DNA of 64,000 nucleotides from Rotaria macrura (lineage: Eukaryota > Rotifera > Eurotatoria > Philodinida > Philodinidae): NCBI GenBank assembly GCA_900239685.1, contig OENT01000190.1, positions 1-64,000 of the forward strand, written 5' to 3'. Position 1 is the stretch's first letter, and each line of letters opens with the position of its first letter. The notes below the pieces were generated by a model, which saw only the letters and a list, made by a program, of their open reading frames with translations, did no database searches and was not told the origin of the DNA. Below are positions 13,605-35,858 of the stretch, piece after piece. A program made the position numbers and the translations under genes.

Positions 13605-14292
13605 CTTTCGTTTTATTATCATCTATCTGCAAATCGAATCATCAATAAAAAAATTATTAAAAAAATGCAAACAGTTTTAAAGTTCAATAATTACATTGTT
13701 TATTGTCCTATGAAATGAGGGTATTCATTATATATTCAGCAAGAATGACATCTGTTTTTCAGCAAGAAAACAAAAGATCATGAACTCTGGCACGAAATTG
13801 TGTGAGAAATATTTGAGTGACAAAGATGACTAGTTTAAGTATGAAATCAGGAAAAAACTCAATAATAAAGAAAAACCTATTCGCAATACCTTTACGATTT
13901 ATGTCATTCTAGCTTAATCATCTGACTTATACAAAGCAGTGTTTAACAACAATAAACAGAATACTTTCTGTTGTCAAACTAATTACTTGAATAGTCTTAT
14001 GATTAAGGTGTTGAACATGAAAAATCGTGAAATCATCGGTTGACAATATGTTTTGTCGAATAATTATCAAAAGTGCTAACAGTATATGCCTGATATATTT
14101 GCACTCATAATAATTTTGTAGTACAAAATATAAATTAAATCATTCAGAGAACGATAGATGAATTACTAGATAAGATACCGAAGCAAACAGAAAAAAGACT
14201 TATGAAATACATGTCATAATTAGAAAAGTTTTCAGATTATATTAATTATTCAAGAAATAATCTTATTCTAGAACATACTAGAATGACCTTTC

Positions 14293-14312
14293 ATATATAT
14301 ATATATATATAT
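14293..14312. repeat. (TA)n microsatellite
   Basis: Ten uninterrupted AT units in the desert between the GPCR and RIOK1 genes. Confidence 0.9.
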
Positions 14313-15674
14313 CTATACGTACACATTTTTATTGAACTTTTTATGATGACTTTACCTTTTCCGAAACTAATTCATTATATTTAAGAGATTCTTCAAAATG
14401 TAATAAAAAATCAGATAGATGACAACATCAGGAAATAATTTTTTTACGCCATAAATAGAATAAGTCTGAAACGGAAAATGCCACAGATAATTCATATTTT
14501 TATGGGTGACTAAAAGGTAAAACTCGTGTTCCAAAATGACTAAAACAAATAATATCTGAGAAAGTTCTCATAAACTAGTTCTAATTATGCAAAAAATATA
14601 ACTCCATTACCTTTTTCATGATGCATATTATTGGAAAAAATACGAATATTGTGATTTATTTTCTAATGGTTGAAGATATGACATAGATGTCATGGGAAAA
14701 TTTTGTTTCATGAAGAACTATACAACGTTATAGAATAGTAAGATTTGATTACACTGGCATGAAATCTAATAAAATTCATTGAATAGTTCGATAGAAAATT
14801 TTAGAGACCCGTATCATAAAATTTAATGTCTAATCATGTATTATTAAATCATTAAGATTAGCCCACGGCTATCTAGAACAATAAGCAATCTACAGATTCT
14901 ATGAAATTTTATTCATATCTTGCATTATTTCTTGTTGATCGTAAACGTTTTGACCCTAGAGATCTGAAATATATCTACATGCAAAATTCGTGTTTCTCTA
15001 TTATATGTATGTTCCTACTATGCAATACTACCAAAATAAACAATAGTCAATTAACTGTTATCATCAAGTAATGGCAGATAATCGAATACGCCACATTTTC
15101 TTACGACCGCAAATAAATATAAAAAGATTGACCGTTGCAAAAGAAATAGACTAACTATCTAGTAATCATAGTCAACTAAAATGATTATTTATAGTTACGA
15201 ACCTGGATGTTGACGAGTTTATGCTTTGAATAAGAAAAGGAGATATCTGACTCCATAGTACGATTATTTCTTCATGTTTCAATCGACGTCATACGTATCA
15301 GAATAGCATGCGATTCCGAAAACCAACTCTTTACATAAGTAATACCTCTGAGAATTCTTTCAATATTCTATAAGAAAATTTATCAATCACTCCTATGATT
15401 ATATGAAAACAAGTATTGACGAATTTAACTTCGTCAAAAACAAGCAGTAAGGATTAGTACAAAAAAAAAAAGAATTCAATTCAGAAAACAACAACAAAAG
15501 AGCAATACATATTTTACTCATCTCTTTCTTCATCTTCCCTGGCATTTATTTTCATTAATTGGTATATTTAAACGATATTTTTAAGATTTGCGTATGAATT
15601 TTTGCATGGTTTGGCAAACTTCATAATCAATGCATGCTTAATAGATAAGAACTTCATGGCATGTGAATAAATAC

Positions 15675-15701
15675 TATATATATATATATATATATATATA
15701 T
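15675..15701. repeat. (TA)n microsatellite
   Basis: About thirteen uninterrupted TA units in intergenic DNA. Confidence 0.9.
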
Positions 15702-17144
15702 TCCTAATTAGGAAGAAAATATGACATGAGTATATTTGAAAATAGGCATACGTCTTTTCCAAGAGCTCGTTATTACTTGCGATGTAATCAATATTGATTA
15801 TAACCTACAGTTTATTCAGCAGAATGACCATTTCTTGACAGTTATTTTTCTGGTTGTTTCACACAGAAAATATCTCTATAGTTCTCGCCATTGATTCTTG
15901 TAATACTACTAGTTACACAAAAAAAACTAATTACTGTTCAAGAATTTACTGCACGAATGAATGTTGAATGGTTGAGGCAAGAATAATAAATGTTTCAGAA
16001 GTCTATTTCCCAATTGTTGTTAGTTATTCTTAAGAATATAATTCAGTGACGTAAAAGAAAAAGATCTTTTAGAACTTTTTATAGAACTCGATCAATATTT
16101 TAGACTAAAATTTGCATGATATTAGACGGTTCCGCAGACAAGGTAATATGAAAAATACAAGAGAATTAACAATTTCATATACCAATTAATTGACAATTTT
16201 AAAGATTAAATGATCCCTTTGATGAGAAGAGGAAGAAATGCAATTGATGAATCTTGATCAACGTTTTTGAAGTTACCAATTTTAGATACCACAAAACTGA
16301 AGATATACTAAAACTAGGTAAATTCGCATAAAACTTCTTATAACTAATATATTAAAATCGAGAAATATTTTTCTCTCATTCTATTATCGAATATATTATA
16401 CGAGACGAATTACAGATGAATAAATTATCATCAGGTCGAATAACTTCTCCGCACAAGAACTAATAAAATTAGAAATAATGTTAAGATACATACTTTAGAT
16501 AGAACTAAGAGTAGAGTTAAATGGTATTATCTAATAAAAATATCAGAGAATCTAATGAATTTCGATTTTAAAATCAAAAGAAAAAAAAATAATCGAACCG
16601 GTAAAATCCTTTAGAATAAAACATGGACTCATAGAGTTTCTCAGATAATTGGAAACCATCATATCACATTAACATTCTTGTTAAAACGGTACTTGTTTTC
16701 TAGGCATTAGTATTCAAATTAATTTCAATGTTAGTCTGTATTCTTTTTGAGACTAGAACCTGTCAAACCATCATCTCAAAAGATACTTGCTGTTATAAAA
16801 TTCCTATTTGATTATGTTTTCCGAATGTCTTACGAGCACGTTCAAATTACTATGTCTACTTTGTAAAAAGTGTTTGTTAATCAATTCAACGAATTAAAAA
16901 TTGCACCTTAAATTTTCAAATAAATTATTCAAGATTAATTTTAAATATTTCAGGAGAAAATTTTATAAGAAACTTTGATAACTAATGTGAATTTCTCAAA
17001 CTTCAGCAAAATATCAATGATGAATAGTTGAAGATTTTTCTACAGTGTTGCCGATATTTTGATCGCAACATATTGTATTCATGCATGGGTGAATGATATA
17101 CATGTAAATAGATGTTTTTTTTGTATTATGTTTAGATAACAACG

Positions 17145-17150
17145 TTTATT
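17145..17150 (-). terminator. AATAAA polyadenylation signal of RIOK1
   Basis: TTTATT on the plus strand is AATAAA on the gene strand, about 28 bases past the RIOK1 stop codon. This is a usual position for a short 3' untranslated region. Confidence 0.6.
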
Positions 17151-17178
17151 TGTTAAAAAAACAAAACAAAACAACAAT

Positions 17179-19970
17179 TTATCCTTTCCGTTTTCTTTTG
17201 TCACCACCTAGTTTTTCAGCTCTTTTCTTGACATGTTTCGGTATTTTTGTTTTTCGTTTTTCGCGTTTCTGGTCTTTGACTGCCTGTTTTCTTAATCGTT
17301 TTGATGTTGGTGATTCTTCACGAGGTCGAACATTTCCTTTAGATGGCGATTTCTCTGACTCTTGTTCTTCTTTTGCTGATGCATAGTTACTTGAATCACT
17401 AGCATCATCATCCTCGTCGTCGTCGTCAGAACTCGATGAACTATTAGTATTACTTGAATTATGAGTTTCATCTTCAAGGATTTTCGGTACTAGACGAGCT
17501 TCAGTCATTGTTTCATTCATGCCTAAGATAGTTGATGCTTGACGAAAATCTTTTGACGACGTTTCACAGAAATCATCTAATGTTTGTGGAATGAATATAC
17601 GTTCAAAAACACGCTCATCAACTTCGTCAGTTGTTTCGTTCAGTGGTCGAAGACTTGCTTGTTCAATCATTTTATCGAGATAAGCTTGTTCATTTGAATC
17701 ATTAATTGTTGGATCTGTTATATAATTGAATAATTGTTGCATCGTCAAGATTGTTTTCAATGTATATCGTTTTGCGAAAAAGTCTGTCACATTTCGACAA
17801 TCCATCCGAAGAAATTCAAGTGCATTTGGATGTGCTTGTTCAACAGATTGTGAAACATCAATAACATATAACTGATTTTTTGAATCAAGCAGTAAATTAA
17901 ATTCTGATAAATCAGCATGAATTAATTTACATTTAACAAACATTACACGCATGTAATGAATTAATTTAAGATAGAGCGAAAATCCTTCTGATTCATCTAA
18001 TGGTGGAGCATCTTTTAATTTAGTTGCGGGCCAACCATTTTCACCTAGAGGAGAAACAATCTTATACTATGTTTATATATTTATTAAACAAAACAAAAAT
18101 GAAAGTGAGAAGTTTCTACAAGTATTCATATTATGATTCTAACGCAGGAATATTTCTAACGTAGTCATTTCTATGTTGTTTTCAATGGGATGTCAACGAC
18201 TTCGAAACAAACAACGAACTCCTAAATGTTTCCTTATCGGTGTTTTATTGAATCGAATGATGCTGTAATGTTCGGAATTGTTACCCACAGACATCATCAA
18301 CTTGTCTCTGTCTTAATTAAGAACTATTGGATTGAGGAAAGAAAACATGCAATTCTCAAGTCATTGCTTGAGTGTGAATATCATTTGAGAATTCAACATT
18401 TGAACAAAAGGTCATCGTTTAAAGTTCCGATTTTGAAAATTTTGATTTCAGTACAAAGTCAATAACTCTTTCAAACAAGTTTAGTAATCCATCTTTTCAT
18501 GTAGTTGTTAATCTACCATTCGAATATCGACGTTGTGTGTAAAGTTAGAAATCAACAGTGATCGATAAATGAAAGACTGACAACTACTGTAAAATCTGAT
18601 CTCTATATTCAATAGTAAAGTATAAATTCATATTTTTCAATAACTAAAACTTGAGTCTATACTGTTGACAAATTAGAGAGATGTGCCATCAGCGAGATTT
18701 TTTATCCAGGAAATATAGTGTAATTCAATACGAGTTTTTTATCTGGCATTAGATGAAATCAATATGATTCTTAGTTTACAACATGGGAACACGTGCTATC
18801 AGAACTAATACATTTTTATCTTAACAATATATTTGTACTTTGTAAGATAACTCTTTCATTTAGATTAGCATCATCCTCACTAGGGGATGTCCTAACTCTT
18901 TCTATTTGATATAGACTATGAGTTAGACTGATGAATACATATTATGTTCATGGTGTAGAGTAGAACTCTATCTTTTACTTTTTTAAATAAAGTATTAAAC
19001 TTTTCTTGCAATATGTATCCTCTCTTGGGTTACACTCGTATACTATGATCTGATGAATTCATTGAGCAAAATAGAACGTAGTATGACATTTTGCTACGAT
19101 TCGTACAATATAGTTTATAACAAAACGATTACTTTTTACTCATGAGAGTTGACTAATTTTTTAGGTATCTAGTCAAGTGGTTTTTATTGAAAAGTGACCG
19201 TGGAACCATGAACTCATAGAAAAAAATTTAATAAACATCTGCACAATATTGAAAGATGTAAGTTTACCTTAATGTCGAAGACTCTATTAAATTCGATTTT
19301 AGTTATTGACAATCCTAAAGGAAGTTTCTTCTCGTTCTCTTATACTACACTATTTATTCTACTGAGTCTTACCAATAAATTCCATAACAAGAACATGATT
19401 TTTAAGAGCAATCGGTTTCGGACATAGAATTCCATTGCTATATAAACGTGATAAATTTCGATATTCTTTTTCTGCCCATAATCGAACCATTTTTCTTGGA
19501 TTATGTCTTGAATAACCATGTCGAAAACGATATTCACCGGTAACATATCGATCGCGATCTTTAAAAACAAGTATAGATGTTTTATAAACTTTGATTGCAC
19601 GATGTTCATTTGTACTAGTTTTGGCATAATAAACATTAGCTTCTTTTCCTGTTGATATGCAACCATTAACTTCGTCAACTAAGCCTTGTTGTAGAAATTT
19701 GAATAAAATTAGACGTGTTCGTGGATCAAGAACTTGCTCGACAGTTGCACGATCATGTTTATCTTTCGAACGATATTTACCATCATCAACATGACCCGTA
19801 CGAGGTGAATACGGACTTAAATCAATTTTATCAACATACTTCGCAAGAATTTTATTTGTCGGTTGAAAATGTTTCATTGATTGTTGTATAGTTCCATTAT
19901 TAGTTTCACCTTCTTGTTTTATATTTTCATAATTTATCTCGTCATCATAATCGTCACTATCACTATCCAT
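17179..19970 (-). CDS. RIOK1: RIO1-type atypical protein kinase/ATPase
   Basis: RIOK1 acts in the last cytoplasmic steps of small (40S) ribosomal subunit maturation, with 18S rRNA processing and factor release. Two exons, 19970-19373 and 18044-17179, join in phase (FIG followed by ENGWPATK) to give 487 residues, near the roughly 570 of the human protein. Visible parts are an acidic N-terminus, the nucleotide loop [12 protein letters not shown], the lysine in RAIKVYK, the RIO1 segment [16 protein letters not shown], the catalytic loop HADLSEFN and the metal-binding IDVSQSVE. The C-terminus has an Asp/Glu/Ser run and a Lys/Arg-rich end. HADLSE differs from the usual HGDLSE by Gly to Ala, but the catalytic Asp is kept. 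The single intron is about 1.3 kb, unusually long for this locus. It is the last of three kinase genes in tandem, 347 bp below STK38. Confidence 0.95.
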
Positions 19971-20017
19971 TGGTTTTTCTTTTGTTTTTTCTTCGTACGT
20001 GTCTATTTATATACTTT

Positions 20018-20037
20018 TATATATATATATATATATA
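20018..20037. repeat. (TA)n microsatellite in the RIOK1 5' flank
   Basis: Ten TA units about 50-70 bp upstream of the RIOK1 start codon, within the 347-bp space between RIOK1 and STK38. It may fall in the promoter or the 5' untranslated region. Confidence 0.85.
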
Positions 20038-20165
20038 GAAAGGAAAGAAAGCATAAACATTAATCTTACACAATAACATACATACGTATCAGGACTTTCG
20101 TAAAACTTACGAAATTTTTTATTAATAAATTTTCAAGAGAAAAATGAAGAGAAAAAACACACGTT

Positions 20166-20171
20166 TTTATT
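20166..20171 (-). terminator. AATAAA polyadenylation signal of STK38
   Basis: AATAAA on the gene strand about 147 bases after the STK38 stop, and only about 195 bases before the RIOK1 start. Confidence 0.45.
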
Positions 20172-20317
20172 CATGCTCTATTTATGTACACAATGCAGAA
20201 GAAAAAGAAAAATGACAGCAAATTTGGACGTTGATTTCAAGTCTGTGTATAAATTATGATTGTATACGAAACTGTTCATTTATAAAAAATAAGATTTCTA
20301 TGAGTTTTTGCTCGTTA

Positions 20318-24765
<4,448 letters not shown>

Positions 24766-25180
24766 CTGAAATCAAATCAAAACATTTATCATTTACCAAA
24801 TTTATTAATTCTTTTTTTTTTGCAAAAAAAAACAACAATAATAAATCACTCATTTACACATTTATACCACGGACTATAAAAAAAAAGGAAAAGAAAGAAG
24901 CGAAAGATGCACGAAAATTCTATTTCATATATAAGTTTTGTCATGATTAAGCTTTTGTTATTGAACTTTATATCTGGCTAATTGAAGAATAAAACACAAA
25001 GTTAGACGTACATTTCGTAAATATACATTAGTATTTTGAACTAATTGAAATAAAATATTTTCTATAAGACAGTCACTTGTTTGTTTCTCTAGAATCATTC
25101 TTATTAGTGGAAGCATGAAATGAAGACAGAAAAATCCTGAGAAAAGAAAACAGAACTCGAGAAAAAAAATTAGCATTGAA

Positions 25181-29340
<4,160 letters not shown>

Positions 29341-32300
29341 AGTGTCTTCGTTATTGTCTTTGTCTAAGTCACCGCATCATCTACAAACTAAATAAGCCGT
29401 TATACGCTGTCATATTGTTGAATGGTCAAACCACCAAAAAATACTCAAAAACGACGAAAGAGAACAAAAGATCATCTGTTTGTTCACTGAAGAACACGAA
29501 TCGACCGACCATCCATTCAGTATAAATGTTTTATTCATTCATTCATGATTTACATCCTATGTTAATATAATCAACCAATCCAATAGAAAAATAGAAGAGA
29601 GGACGCTATTTGTCATCGGTGTCTTCTTGTACTCATTTGTCTTCTATATGACACTTACATACATGAAAAGACGTATAAATGAATAAGTAAGCAAATGACG
29701 AAGGAATGAATATCAGATACTTTGCTATGATTGATTCAAATGAATAATCTCCGTTAGGAATATTCGAGATGTTATAAGGAAATGTTTCTGACCGTTTACA
29801 AATTAGCCTGTAGACATTGAAATTAAATTTATCATCGATCTTACTCAATTTCAAATATAAAAAAAAACAGAAGCTAAATTGTTAAGTGATAAATATTTTA
29901 GAAAAAAGCAAAATCTTGAAATTCTTCACATCACATTAATTAAATTTGATCAAATAATTGAATTAAATGTTATCTCATAAATAGAAAACCATGTCAGAAA
30001 AGAAAAGATAAATAGATTAGTCAATACACCATCTTCAATTATACATATATATGTGTATGCATTCGAGATTATCTGCACCAATGTTTTCATTCAACGCACT
30101 GTCAATAGATAGACTGTTAAAGTCAATAAGAATATATGTCTTTGAAAAATTAGTAAATCTTGTTTTTATGATTGTCGAAGGCTTTTCTATTTTTTACAAT
30201 ATATATATATATATATATGTGTGCGTATCAATCGAACGACAGTGGTCTTGATGATTCTATTCATGTTAATGATGATGGCATGGTTTTGCCATTTATTTCG
30301 ACTTGATTGATAGTAACATTAACAGAAGGTTAATTTGTGAAAGTCACCCGTTTTCTGGCTGGCGACATGATAAAAATTATTAATTAATTACAGTTAATTG
30401 AGAAAGCTTGCTGTTCTGTGATAGTTGGTCTAATTATTTTTGTTATTATTGGACAGTATACGAGATCATCATGTAGATAGTCGAGTGAGTGTCAGAATGA
30501 AAATTTCTATCACGAATATTCAAAAGTCTGAATATTATAATAACCTAAATTTGAAAAAAATCAATTTTATACATTCATGATGACAATTTTAAATGATTTG
30601 AATTGACAAATAGAAAGTATATAAATGAGAAAAGCATACTTGACTACTATTCAGTACTACAGCCTATTCTTAGGTTCATTTAATGTAAGAGTTATTTGTT
30701 TTTTCGTCAGAATCCATGCTCACTATTGTATAATTCATTCGATGTCTGTAGTACTTTTCAACGCGAAAACTATTAGGCTAGGTGACTAAAACAGCCTTCA
30801 TCAGTTAAATTTGTGTATAGATCAGAAAAAAAAATGGATTGCATCTTTGTATAAACACTCAACTTCTAGTAATTCGTTTCATTTAACGATATCAAAATGA
30901 GAATCGTATCATTATTACCCCATTTCGATCACTTCTGTTGAACCTCACTTAGATATAGAGTTTACTAAAACCAAGTTTCTAATAAGAATCGATATGTATC
31001 AACAGAAATGAACTATAGTGACAAGCTTTTCTTACATGAGATTACACTTAGCAGAAACTAGTGAACAGATACTAAATAAATCAATATAGAAAAACAATTA
31101 TGCTTGAAAGTCATTCGAAGCCCATACGTCTACTCGTAAAACTATCTATCAGTTCACCATCTATTGAAAAATTACGTTTGAAATTTGATCGATGCTCGTG
31201 TGAAAACATGAGACATGTTCAAAATTACCACACTATTGTCATTAAGTCCTTCCGTTTGTTGACACAAGATATCTTTTACGACGATGATCTCCTTTACCAA
31301 TCTCTTTAATAGGACACATCATCTCCATAGATTCTGATATAAAACTTATGCAAGGTTAGTATATTTGCATACATCGAATTAAGGAGTTTCATTGATTTTG
31401 TCAACTATTTTTTTTGCAAATACATGTGTAGTTCATATTAGAACATAAACTAACTCACGTTTCAACAAATTCAAGAAAATCAATTCTAAAAATCGCATAG
31501 CTAACTATATAAGGAATTTTCGCTGTCTTATTCTGTTAGGATAATGTAAATTCAGCAATGAATCATAGGTGAATGCGAAGGTTTTTGTTTCATCGAATAC
31601 AAATGATCCACATATGGTGTTAAGTATCATAATGAATATAAATGTAAATTTGATAGAAGTTTCAAGCTGCATTGATCATGAAAGCTAGATGGAATAGAAT
31701 GATTTCCATATCGTTGATTGAAATAATGGATCTTTTTTTCTTTCTATTGTACAAGAAAGGCTATGGTTCAAGTCAATTAGAAATAAATGTAATTAGATTT
31801 GGATTAATCGTGCAGATTTTTACGCGTATTTCTTTCAAGTTTTGCTAAATGAGCGAAATCGCTAAATTATGTTACATGGTTTATTGCAAAAGCAGAACAA
31901 GCATGAATACAATTATGCAATCATTATTAACATATGGAGATATCATCATAGAGACCATGGTTCAAAACATGATTTACTATTAAAAAGATATAGATTGTGT
32001 GATAAAGTCATAATATCCATAGTTGATAGTGAAGATGTTCAATTATGCATTATGTGATGCATATGGTTATTTGAAAGTTTCTCGACATAGTCGAGTTATT
32101 AAAAATCATCTATTTTCGTCTAACAAGTTGAAATCAAAGAAAGAGAAGTAATTGTATTTCAATTAATGGTTTAACTTGTTTTTATTTACGTATAGTTGTC
32201 TATCGAATGGCTACCAGATACATTGGTTAATATCATCTCATAATGCAATTACTAAGAGTATCACACCAATGTACCTTTTAGCGATATGAACTTATCATTT

Positions 32301-33923
32301 CAAACATATCAGTGTAATCATCAAAGACCAGATTCGACATTTATCATATCAATTTTAATAAACATTCATCGATTGTAATATTTTATGAGTCTGCTTTCTA
32401 TGAATAGTAACTTAATCGATCAATATTTCAATATGCTAGTCTTCGAAATTATTTTTTTTATAAAATTTAATTGAACTTGATGATTCATATTGGCTTTTTT
32501 TCGAATATCGAACGAGGTTTACAATGTATTGTATTTCAACTTGTATGATTGATGTCAACATACATAAGATTAGAGCGTCAGTACTAACGTATTCCAACAA
32601 CATATGTAAACTTTGTTGACAAGACACAGTTCATTAGATACATGGTAAATCATTTTCTTGGTCTTCTAACGATCATCGGTATTGGAAGATTTGACAAAAC
32701 GTTTTTAGTTTGCTGACAATGTTGACAAGAGCATGACCGAACTTTCAATCAGAAAAAATAAATTTTCTGCAGACAAATTTCACTTGCATGTTTTTTAAGT
32801 GTTTCTCAGTTTTTTAGCATACAACATCATACGTATACATTCAGTAATATTCAAGAGATTCTAGATTGCTAAATTTTTATATAGTTGACTACTTTGACGT
32901 TTTATAATTGCATGAATTGATATTAGATATCGATACTATTTTTAGGCCGAATTATAATTTTCACGAAACTCTCGAATATTTAATTTAATAGAAAAGAAAA
33001 GACATAAATAGTTATCTTATACATCGAAATAATTGACTCAATTATTGAATGAGAACTATACATTTTTTACCTCAGTTTATAAGCACATTTTGAAAATTGT
33101 GATATTTGAAGCACTGATGGTAGTATTAGAATTTAGAAAATGACGAGTCAAATGTAGATGATGATGATGGTAAACCGAAAGAAAACTATTGTAACGGCGT
33201 ATGATATTCAGTGATAATTGATTATTTTTATTAAAAAAGAAAGGGATCATCGAATGTTATGGAACCGTGCTAAAATGAAACAGTTTAGATACATTTTGAA
33301 TGATCACTTTTAAGTCATGTTTGTTTTCTTGATGCAATTGATTGAAGATATGTATTTGCTGAATTTACCAGAAGAATCGAATGTATCTATAGTATCCAAT
33401 ATTTTATCATGATGAGAGATTTGACCTCATAATTTACTACTTTTCAAATCATCTGAATCACATTCAAGATTTGTTCATTTTAATATTAATGAACCATTTT
33501 GTTCTTTATTACAATATGTTCGCATTGTGTGAAAAATATTTGTAAACAACTATCGATTTCATAGTTTTCTTTAGATCGTTGTCAAGAAACAACTCTAGAT
33601 TATAACCTTAGAACCATTGACAGCGTCGATAATTCTTTAGATAGTACATTACCGTAACGCTAACTTGATAATCCAATATTAATGACTTGAAATAGTAAAT
33701 TAAGTCTTTTATCAGCACTAGATCAAAACGGATAAACATCCTGTTTTCTATTTAATTTGAATGAGTGAGATCAATTATATTTTATGTGTAGGTAATGATG
33801 TTATACCTTTATTTCATTGTTTTAAAATTGAGATCCAAATATCTCATCCGTACTCGTCGATTGCTGTGAGCATATTTCGGCAAGAAAAATCATCGATAGA
33901 ATAAAAAATTTAGTCTAAGGCAG

Positions 33924-34020
33924 TGGTGGAACCAGGCTCGTAAGCTACTGGGGGTGAGGGCTCAGCCCCACCCGAAAACAATTTCGAACTAGCTTTGAGA
34001 GTAAAGTAACCCCCCCCCCC
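33924..34020. mobile_element. DNA-transposon-like end fragment with poly-C run
   Basis: A stretch beginning CAGTGGTGGAACCAGG is followed by a GC-rich small hairpin (GGGTGAGGGCT against AGCCCCACCC), and 11 consecutive C lie at 34010-34020. CAGTGGTGG-type starts are common termini of hAT-group elements. No matching inverted end or transposase was found nearby, so the call rests only on this resemblance and on base composition unlike the surroundings. Confidence 0.35.
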
Positions 34021-34353
34021 TTCCAAGACGGTTGACTCATATTAGAAAGTCATGTTTGAACGAAAGTTCATCGGTCCTATTAGAGCGCCATATACTAATT
34101 AATGAATTAATTACAAAAATACTTATTTTTGCGAAAATATTACTTAATAAGAAGTTAAATGTACCTTTTGTACTCTTTCTATTATAAATTCCATCGCAAT
34201 ATATCACGCATGACATTTTTATATACAAATCTGGCAGTTTTTTCTTCAAAAATACCTGAAAAACATTACTTACAGCTGTTCATTGATTTTTATGAATTAT
34301 TAATTCTTCTTAAAGATTTTAATTAATATTTGATCAAAAAGTTGATCCTCATA

Positions 34354-34413
34354 GTAGGTTACCCAAAAAGGATCGATGCGTCTCCACGCATCGATCCTTT
34401 TTGGGTAACCTAC
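34354..34413. repeat. Perfect 28-bp hairpin
   Basis: Two perfectly complementary 28-bp arms (34354-34381 and 34386-34413, beginning GTAGGTTACCCAAAAAGG) flank a 4-base loop CTCC. There is no open frame and no T-run that would mark a pol III terminator. It could be a fold-back insertion or a transcribed hairpin. Confidence 0.9.
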
Positions 34414-35823
34414 GGTGACAATATTTAGATTTGCTTTTTTTTCGATCATGTTATCAAGTATTTGAAGTTTCAATTATACTTCGAGGTAGTCAGATAAGTT
34501 GGACACTATTTTATTCCAGTTTGAAACTGTTTATAATCGAGCGCATATTTTGGAAATGCTCCTTTGTGAAAGCACTAGACAATTATAGATTTATCATAGA
34601 TGTCAAGATTTCATGCTCTTGAATTTATATTTGTGATATGATTCTTCTTTTCTATTGAGAAAAAGATGATTGAATAGGGTGACCCGATTTTGAATGTTTA
34701 TTTTTCAAAAACGAAAATTTTCAACCCATGAAAACCGTGTTCTTCGTATTGCTCTCTGGCATTGTATCTCTAGGCTATCATCTCAGCTACTGATAAGTCA
34801 TCTTTTTCTTTTACTGATTTTACATGATTCTAATAAAACGTTTGAATGATAGTGTTTTTTCCATGTTCTATTCTACATTTCATCTTTTTACTATATTTCT
34901 ATTGCGAATGTAGTGGTTCGAAATATTCAAGTTGATTCAGTACCATAGTCATGTTCAATTCAAAAATAACTGAAAGGATAAGTTCTGTTCAACTACAATC
35001 AAACCCAATGTTTACTGCATTGATATCGAGCACAGGGTGAACTTACAATTAACTAATGATTTGTCTGGTCTCTTGGGATTAAAAGCTAATTACAGCAGTA
35101 CAAGCAAACAGATATTGAAGTGATCAAAGCCATTTTGCACATCTCTATCATATCAATTGTAAATGTCTTCGTATGAACGTGCATTTACTTTCGATTCTTT
35201 GCAAAACGCAGAGAAAATGTCCATCCATTCTCATTCTTGTACGAAAGTTCACTTGAATTTTCAGACCTATTCTGTGGCGAAGATTTGCTCGTCAGCCGAG
35301 TTGATAGAAGATTTCTTAAGATTGATTGGTTCATACAATCTCATACAGTAGGTGATTGAACATATCAATTCTCTTTCAATCGAGTGATTCTCAAGTAGAA
35401 CCAGGATTATACATCTGCAGATAGTCTTCGCAGAAATATTACACGCGAATGAGTATTGAACTCCAACTGTCGAACAATTGATTTCTCGATTGAAATAATA
35501 ACATTGTTTCACACATATGTATGTAATGATAGTATACATGTACATGTAATTATGAAAAAAAGCAAACATAGCTGATCATATCGTTGTTTCTGTTTTTGCC
35601 ATAACATCAGCTTGTTCTCATAACCGTCATAACTTCAAATTGAACATATGACTTTACGATTGTATTCTTGATTACTACCAAAATGAATTCAATTTTCTGA
35701 AAGAAAATTAATTTATTCGTTAGTTTTTGAAAATATTTTTTCTGATTGTGTAAAATAGGCAGGTAGATTGTATGTTATCATCATTGTCTTCTGTTAGCTA
35801 ATAAAAAAAAGGATCGCAAGTTC

Positions 35824-35829
35824 TTTATT
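35824..35829 (-). terminator. AATAAA polyadenylation signal of the inhibitor gene
   Basis: AATAAA on the gene strand, about 30 bases after the stop codon of the protease inhibitor gene. Confidence 0.6.
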
Positions 35830-35858
35830 TTGTCCATTATTTTCAAAACATGTCCATA

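Larger units (their letters stand above)
9011..17144. other. 8-kb gene desert
   Basis: Between the GPCR and RIOK1 genes I see no conserved coding segment on either strand. A pyrimidine tract (9231-9290), TA microsatellites (14293-14312, 15675-15701) and the long palindrome at 13411-13604 are the only structured elements. The few 60-85 residue open frames have AT-rich, low-complexity translations and no splice support. Confidence 0.6.
29341..35823. other. 6.5-kb gene desert with transposon-like traces
   Basis: No conserved coding segment is seen on either strand between the Src gene and the protease inhibitor gene. A TA microsatellite lies at 30199-30218. A transposon-end-like stretch with a poly-C run lies at 33924-34020, and a perfect hairpin at 34354-34413. 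Frames at 30051-30251 and 35163-35569 have no recognisable motif. Confidence 0.6.

Noticed and set aside
20041-20059. A 19-base sequence (GGAAAGAAAGCATAAACAT) also present near 37204
   Set aside because: In AT-rich DNA of this size one such match can arise by chance, and the flanks do not match.
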